The position numbers were made by a program, and so were the translations under genes. From PMG-095 sp037200885 (GTDB taxonomy: Bacteria; Myxococcota_A; Polyangia; Polyangiales; Polyangiaceae): a stretch of DNA of 64,000 bases. Positions 60,105 through 64,000 of the stretch are shown one piece after another. How positions within the stretch are numbered: the stretch's first letter is position 1; every line of letters begins with the position of its first letter. The DNA lies in assembly GCA_037200885.1 (NCBI GenBank), contig JBBCIN010000003.1, forward strand, positions 1,178,001 through 1,242,000, in the 5' to 3' direction. Below the pieces are notes generated by a model that worked only from the letters and a program-made list of their open reading frames with translations, searched no databases and was not told the DNA's origin.

Positions 60105-60329
60105 CTAGTCGTCGCGTGCTCGCTCGTCTTCGTCTTCGTCACGCACGACCATGCTGGCGCGGCCTTTGACCACCACCCACTCTTGCTTTTGCGTCTCGTC
60201 CCGATGCGGGCCCGCGTGGCCAGGCGAGAGTGAGCAATAGAGCTCGATGCGTTGGCGCGCCACGTTGGTCGAGGTGCCTTCCATCTGCCGAGTGACGAGC
60301 AGCACCGCCCTTGCGTCGCAAGCCATCAT
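60105..60329 (-). CDS. small hypothetical protein with Cys/His motif
   Basis: A 74-residue protein with YCSLSPGHAGPHRDETQKQEWV, a Cys/His-containing segment that recurs in small uncharacterised proteins, and an acidic C terminus (RDEDEDERARDD). It could bind a metal or nucleic acid. There is no strong ribosome site before ATG 60329. Plausible but unproven. Confidence 0.55.
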   Translation of the reverse strand: MMACDARAVLLVTRQMEGTSTNVARQRIELYCSLSPGHAGPHRDETQKQEWVVVKGRASMVVRDEDEDERARDD

Positions 60330-60415
60330 TCGAGTCTAGCGTCGGCACGGCCGATCGCGCCAGGATTATGGGCCGTGCGCCCGAAATCTGCGCGCAACCC
60401 GCAAATTCGACGCGC

Positions 60416-61474
60416 TCAGGCTAGCTTCGGTGTCCGAGTCGCGGTGACGACTTTGGACAGGAAGCAGCGCTCGACCGCGGACACGCTAAAGCCCGCCTCC
60501 GTCATGCCAGCGGCCAGATCACTCATAATGTAGTCGGCAAAAAACGGCTCGTTCATGCTGGCCGCGAAGTTCTCCAAGAACACTCGCAAATCCTCTGCCT
60601 CGGTCAGTTGCGCCGCGTCTTCGATCACCAGTAGGCCGCCCGGCTTCAGCACGCGCCGCATTTCGGAGAGCACGTTCTTTCTCGCCCGAGCCGGCAACTC
60701 GTGAAACAAAAATACGCTCGTCACGACATCGAAAGACCCATCAGCGAGTGGCATACACTCGGCATTCTCGGTCACGAGCGAAAGATTTTTCACATGTGTC
60801 AGTCGGCGCCCGGCGTGCTGCAAATAGTAGGGGCTCAGGTCCAAGCCCCAATACCTCTCGGCCGGGTGCGCGAGGGCCAGCTGATTGAGCGCTGAGCCCG
60901 TACCACACGCCACGTCCAAGATACGAGCCGGGCCGGCCGTGGCGTCGCGCTCGCGCAAGTAGCGCGTGACCTGCGGTACGATTTGCCGACGCATGACGTC
61001 AGCGGTACCCAGAAACAAAAACTCGACCCCGATGTCGTACACGGCGGCGGAACGCTCGCTGAGGTAACCGTCCGTCTGCCAATGGAAGTTACGTCGAAAG
61101 TAGTCCGGGTAGGCGGCGAGATCGACCCCTTCGGGCAGGTCGCGCACCAGCCGCTGCTTCGAGCGGCGCAGGCTGCGCAGCACCTCTGTCGCCAGCGACG
61201 GCAGTTGTTTGATGTACTCGGCTACCGGCATGTCGAACAAGAGCCGCGCCGGATACAGACCGCGCTCTGCGTTCTCACAATCTCGATCTTGCAAGGCTAA
61301 AAGCTGGGTTTGCAGCGCCTTGATCGCCGCGGGCTCGGGACGCACCGTTCGACGCTTGCCGAAAGGGCGAAGGCCCAAGTGCGCAGCAACCAGGGGCAGG
61401 CGAATCGCGGCCTGGCGGGCGCGGTAAGCGTAACGAGTCAGCTCGTTCGGCAGGAGCGTGGGCGCGGCTTCCAT
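60416..61474 (-). CDS. class I SAM-dependent methyltransferase
   Basis: A methyltransferase of about 352 residues. The C-terminal half has the Rossmann motifs: motif I ILDVACGTGSALNQLA, post-I YWGLDLSPYY, NAECMPLADGSFDVVTSVFLFHELP (motif IV) and EMRRVLKPGGLLVIED (motif V). The N-terminal half is an unusual helical region of about 180 residues. ATG 61474 is the conservative start; GTG 61576, with GGAG 7 bases upstream, would overlap the greA-like gene by 25 bases and also looks usable. The acceptor substrate is unknown; motif style suggests ubiquinone/small-molecule methylation. Confidence 0.9.
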   Translation of the reverse strand: MEAAPTLLPNELTRYAYRARQAAIRLPLVAAHLGLRPFGKRRTVRPEPAAIKALQTQLLALQDRDCENAERGLYPARLLFDMPVAEYIKQLPSLATEVLRSLRRSKQRLVRDLPEGVDLAAYPDYFRRNFHWQTDGYLSERSAAVYDIGVEFLFLGTADVMRRQIVPQVTRYLRERDATAGPARILDVACGTGSALNQLALAHPAERYWGLDLSPYYLQHAGRRLTHVKNLSLVTENAECMPLADGSFDVVTSVFLFHELPARARKNVLSEMRRVLKPGGLLVIEDAAQLTEAEDLRVFLENFAASMNEPFFADYIMSDLAAGMTEAGFSVSAVERCFLSKVVTATRTPKLA

Positions 61475-61551
61475 GCCTGAAGGGTGACGTCCGAAACGTG
61501 CGTTGTAAAGGCGCGAAAGTCGAGAGTTCTTGGACAAAGCGTGGAACGACG

Positions 61552-62043
61552 CTAGCTCACCGAGGCAATACTGCACTCGCGGACTCCTTGCGGAGTCCGC
61601 AGCTCCAAATCGTCCCCCTCATGCTTACCGAGCAGGGCTCGCGCGATCGGTGATTGCGGCGTGACCACGCGCACTTCGGCGCCACCGACGCTGACCCGTA
61701 CGCCGCCCCCTGCGGGCGCGATGAAATAGAAAACGACGTCCCCGCCATCATCGAGCGCGACGAGCGCGCCGAGCGAGATGGCAGACGCCGCGCTGAACGA
61801 GCGCGGCTCCAGCGCCTTGAGCAGGTTCAGCGCGTCTTGCAGCTCCACCACGCGTTGCGCTTGGCCGCGCGCGAGGTAGCTTTGCTCGAGCGCGCGCGTG
61901 TCCTTGTCGTTCTCGGGTCGATTCTCTTCGTGAGTGGCGCCATCCACGACGACGCGCTGCGCGGCGCTCATGGTCTGAAGGTCTGCGGTGACGCTGTCAC
62001 GTAAGAGCTTCAGAATTTCTGGCTTATCGATCGCGGCCGGCAT
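61552..62043 (-). CDS. GreA/GreB-family elongation factor-like protein
   Basis: A 163-residue protein whose C-terminal half is a GreA/GreB FKBP-like domain (VRVVTPQSPIARALLGKHEGDDLELRTPQGVRECSIASV). The N-terminal half is helical but shorter and less acidic than the coiled coil of true GreA, so RNA-cleavage stimulation is not assured. Many bacteria carry such GreA-like paralogues, including regulators that bind RNA polymerase. ATG 62043. It is upstream of, and close to or overlapping, the methyltransferase. Confidence 0.85.
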   Translation of the reverse strand: MPAAIDKPEILKLLRDSVTADLQTMSAAQRVVVDGATHEENRPENDKDTRALEQSYLARGQAQRVVELQDALNLLKALEPRSFSAASAISLGALVALDDGGDVVFYFIAPAGGGVRVSVGGAEVRVVTPQSPIARALLGKHEGDDLELRTPQGVRECSIASVS

Positions 62044-62123
62044 GGGAAAACGCCCCGTTTTAGCACCTCCGAAGTCTAAAATCCTAGCCCGCCCGCGGCG
62101 GAGGCCTGATACGCTCGGCGGTC

Positions 62124-62387
62124 ATGGCACTGGCCGAAGATTTTTCCGCTGCTCAAACGCGCGTCAAACAACTCTCGCACACCCCCGCGAGCGATGAATT
62201 GCTCGAGCTGTACGCTCACTACAAGCAAGCCACCGCGGGTGACGCGAGCGGCGAGCGCCCCGGCATGCTCGACTTCAAAGGGCGCGCCAAATTCGACGCC
62301 TGGAGCGCGCGCAAAGGTCTCAGCAAAGACCAAGCAATGACCGCCTACGTCACCTTGGTCGAAAAGCTCGCCGCCAAATACGGCTGA
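62124..62387 (+). CDS. acyl-CoA-binding protein (ACBP)
   Basis: An 87-residue four-helix acyl-CoA-binding protein that buffers long-chain acyl-CoA esters. Signature residues are all present: LYAHYKQATAGDASGERPGMLDFKGRAKFDAW (the Tyr/Lys acyl-CoA pocket) and KDQAMTAYV. ATG 62124 follows TCGGCGGTC. ACBPs are common in eukaryotes and in a limited set of bacteria including myxobacteria, so this small gene fits the organism. Confidence 0.95.
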   Translation: MALAEDFSAAQTRVKQLSHTPASDELLELYAHYKQATAGDASGERPGMLDFKGRAKFDAWSARKGLSKDQAMTAYVTLVEKLAAKYG

Positions 62388-62420
62388 GCCTCGTCCCGAG
62401 CCGCGCCGTCGAGCGAGGGC

Positions 62421-64000
62421 TCAGGTGCGTTTGGCGAGGAGCATGGTCCAGTCGTCATCGTGGCGGCCGGAAAATGCTTCGACTTCGGCGAAGACCGCGC
62501 GAGTCACGTCGTCGAGCGCTTTGCCTTGGGCTAGCGCAGTTTCGAGCACGCCGCTCAGGCGCACGAGATCGAACTGTTCGCCAGTCGCGTTTTGCGCTTC
62601 CGTAATGCCGTCGGAATAGAGGCAAAGAACATCGCCCGGTTCGACGAGAACCGTGGTCAGGGGCACGTCGGACAGGTCCGACACGATGCCCAACCATGGC
62701 CCCGGCGCTTCGATGGTCTCGCAGCGACCGGTCTTGGCGCGATACAAGATGGGCCATTCGTGCGCGCCCACGCAGACGAATTTGCCATCACCACGGTAGG
62801 TCAAAAGCTGCGCCGTGACGTACTTGTTGTCGCGTAAGCGGTTCGTGATGTTCTCGCACAGAAGCGCGTTCACGTCGCGCAGCACGCGTGCGGGTTCTTC
62901 AGCCGGATTATTCAGGAAATGCGAGGCGAAGGCGGCTTGTGCCATCAACATCACCAAGCCCGCGCCGACGCCGTGTCCAGAGACGTCACCGATGCTGATC
63001 CAGAGCGCGCCCTGCTTCGGATCGGAGAGCACGTCGTAGAAGTCGCCACCGACCTCATCGGCCGGAAGCATGCGGCCGGCAAATTCGAAGTCGGCGTGAC
63101 TGGGCGAGGGCGGCAAGAGCGCGCGCTGAATTTGCGCGGCAATTTCCAGTTCGCGCGCCATGCGGGCTCGATCGCTGAGAGCGGCACGAGCCCGCCCGAG
63201 CTCACCGGTCATATCGTTGAACGCGCCAGCCAACTGCCCGAGCTCGTCGCCCTCGGTGATGCTGACGCGCCCCTCCAAGTCGCCCGCGGCGATCCGGCGC
63301 GAAGCGTCGCGCAGTGTTTCCACCCGGCGCGTCACGCGGCTGCCCAGGATCCAGGCGAACACCAAGCTGAACAGCACGACACCACTGACGAGCGCAGTAC
63401 TCACGGTCAGGGCGCGCTGGCTGGCGCGGAACTTGCGCAGGGCGGCCGTGCGCACCTCGTCGTTCAACGTTCGCTCGATGCCTGCCAAGAGCGCGAGCTT
63501 TTGCTGGCCGAGGTCGAACCACTCGCTGGGGCTGATGGTCAGATCTTCTTCGGTGGTCTCCAGCGCCGTGCGGCGCAGTTCGAGCAAGCGCCGGGTGGCT
63601 TCCGTGGCCATCGCGCGGTCGTAGCTGTTCTGGTGCTCGACCGCGGCCGTGGTGCGAAATACGTCCGCATAGATGTCTAGCTCGGAGATCAAGGACACGA
63701 GATCGCGGTAGCTGCCGGGCGGGAACTCTCCCTGGGCGAAGACGTGTGCCAAGAGCGCGTGTTCGCGGCTCATGCGCTCTTCCAGCTGCAGCAACGAGAC
63801 GAGCGAGGTGATGCTGCGCAGTAGCTCGCCATCATCACTCAGGTCGGTCAAGCCAGCGATCGCGCGCACGAAGGCTTGAATGGCGGCGCGATGCAGCTCG
63901 AATACTTCTGAAATGGTGGCCTTGCCGCTATTGATCCTCACGCGCAATGCAGGCAAGCCCTGGAGCCGTCGCTGAGCCTCCAAAAGCGGTCCCGCGAGGC
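62421..64000 (-). CDS. NIT-HAMP-PP2C (SpoIIE-type) phosphatase, truncated by the window edge
   Basis: The right-edge gene; its N terminus lies beyond base 64000. Visible in order are a nitrate/nitrite-sensing NIT-like helical domain (DGELLRSITSLVSLLQLEERMSREHALL...YADVFRTTAAVEHQNSYDRAMA), a membrane segment (STALVSGVVLFSLVFAWILG), a HAMP linker (RRIAAGDLEGRVSITEGDELGQLAGAFNDM) and a C-terminal PP2C/SpoIIE phosphatase with EVGGDFYDVL, WISIGDVSGHGVGAGLVM, GDVLCLYSDGITEAQN and HDDDWTMLLAKR. It would dephosphorylate an anti-anti-sigma factor or similar. A TTG at 63983 is not a convincing start because the frame stays open to the edge. Confidence 0.92.
   Translation of the reverse strand, partial: LAGPLLEAQRRLQGLPALRVRINSGKATISEVFELHRAAIQAFVRAIAGLTDLSDDGELLRSITSLVSLLQLEERMSREHALLAHVFAQGEFPPGSYRDLVSLISELDIYADVFRTTAAVEHQNSYDRAMATEATRRLLELRRTALETTEEDLTISPSEWFDLGQQKLALLAGIERTLNDEVRTAALRKFRASQRALTVSTALVSGVVLFSLVFAWILGSRVTRRVETLRDASRRIAAGDLEGRVSITEGDELGQLAGAFNDMTGELGRARAALSDRARMARELEIAAQIQRALLPPSPSHADFEFAGRMLPADEVGGDFYDVLSDPKQGALWISIGDVSGHGVGAGLVMLMAQAAFASHFLNNPAEEPARVLRDVNALLCENITNRLRDNKYVTAQLLTYRGDGKFVCVGAHEWPILYRAKTGRCETIEAPGPWLGIVSDLSDVPLTTVLVEPGDVLCLYSDGITEAQNATGEQFDLVRLSGVLETALAQGKALDDVTRAVFAEVEAFSGRHDDDWTMLLAKRT

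Noticed and set aside
58963..60108. 381-codon frame overlapping the DUF3943-like gene in another register
   Set aside because: Arg/Leu-rich shadow frame; the chosen frame has a signal peptide and beta-barrel-like strands.

Overview
The window is high-GC chromosomal DNA from a Gram-negative bacterium, most likely a myxobacterium of the Polyangiales (Sorangium/Polyangium-like). The evidence is many surface lipoproteins with Gly/Ser/Ala-rich linkers, orphan histidine kinases, a eukaryotic-type Ser/Thr kinase, secreted cellulases, a PilT-type pilus ATPase, c-di-GMP enzymes, and frequent GTG/TTG starts. No rRNA, phage, insertion sequence or CRISPR array is visible. The taxonomic call is inference from protein style, not from a marker gene.

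Layout. 1-7.2 kb: two overlapping histidine kinases, ruvB, an aldo/keto reductase, fdhD and an unknown protein. 7.6-24.8 kb: a secretome region with large beta-propeller lipoproteins (one carrying a CxxCH haem motif), GH5 and GH6 cellulases, a double-spondin lipoprotein, a Cys-rich protein, an HPF/RaiA-like ribosome factor, a YCII protein, a decayed nuclease and a frameshifted lipoprotein. 25.3-34.0 kb: a compact five-gene minus-strand operon encoding a coiled-coil membrane protein, a trypsin-like protease with a helical tail, a MoxR AAA+ ATPase, a degenerate vWA protein and a large calcineurin-like phosphoesterase missing key metal ligands. It resembles the NTP-dependent MoxR-vWA conflict systems but has an unusual composition, and it is the best candidate for a novel system here.

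34.1-38.6 kb: a lipoprotein, then a scrambled zone with an internally deleted enoyl-CoA hydratase gene, a truncated SBBP-type protein and a tandemly duplicated outer-membrane-protein gene, ending at the 3' side of a tRNA-Arg(CCU). 38.7-43.1 kb: a DUF1275 protein, a proline-rich lipoprotein and two MFS transporters. 43.1-47.4 kb: a Ser/Thr kinase divergent from ftsH, an EVE-domain protein and a small coiled-coil protein. 47.4-49.8 kb: a translationally coupled REC-EAL / FHA-GGDEF pair behind a large palindrome. 49.9-54.2 kb: an unknown protein, a Nudix hydrolase, an L,D-transpeptidase and a PilT-like ATPase. 54.3-64 kb: a membrane protein divergent from an SRPBCC-adenylate cyclase, an esterase, an envelope protein, a methyltransferase, a GreA-like factor, an acyl-CoA-binding protein and a NIT-HAMP-PP2C phosphatase that runs off the right edge.

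Functional themes are signal transduction (three kinases, cAMP, c-di-GMP, PP2C), polysaccharide degradation and envelope display, and one probable defence or stress-response island. Short non-coding repeats recur: a 53-bp dispersed repeat in two copies, 3'-end duplications of two genes that span the stop codon, and long hairpins between convergent genes.
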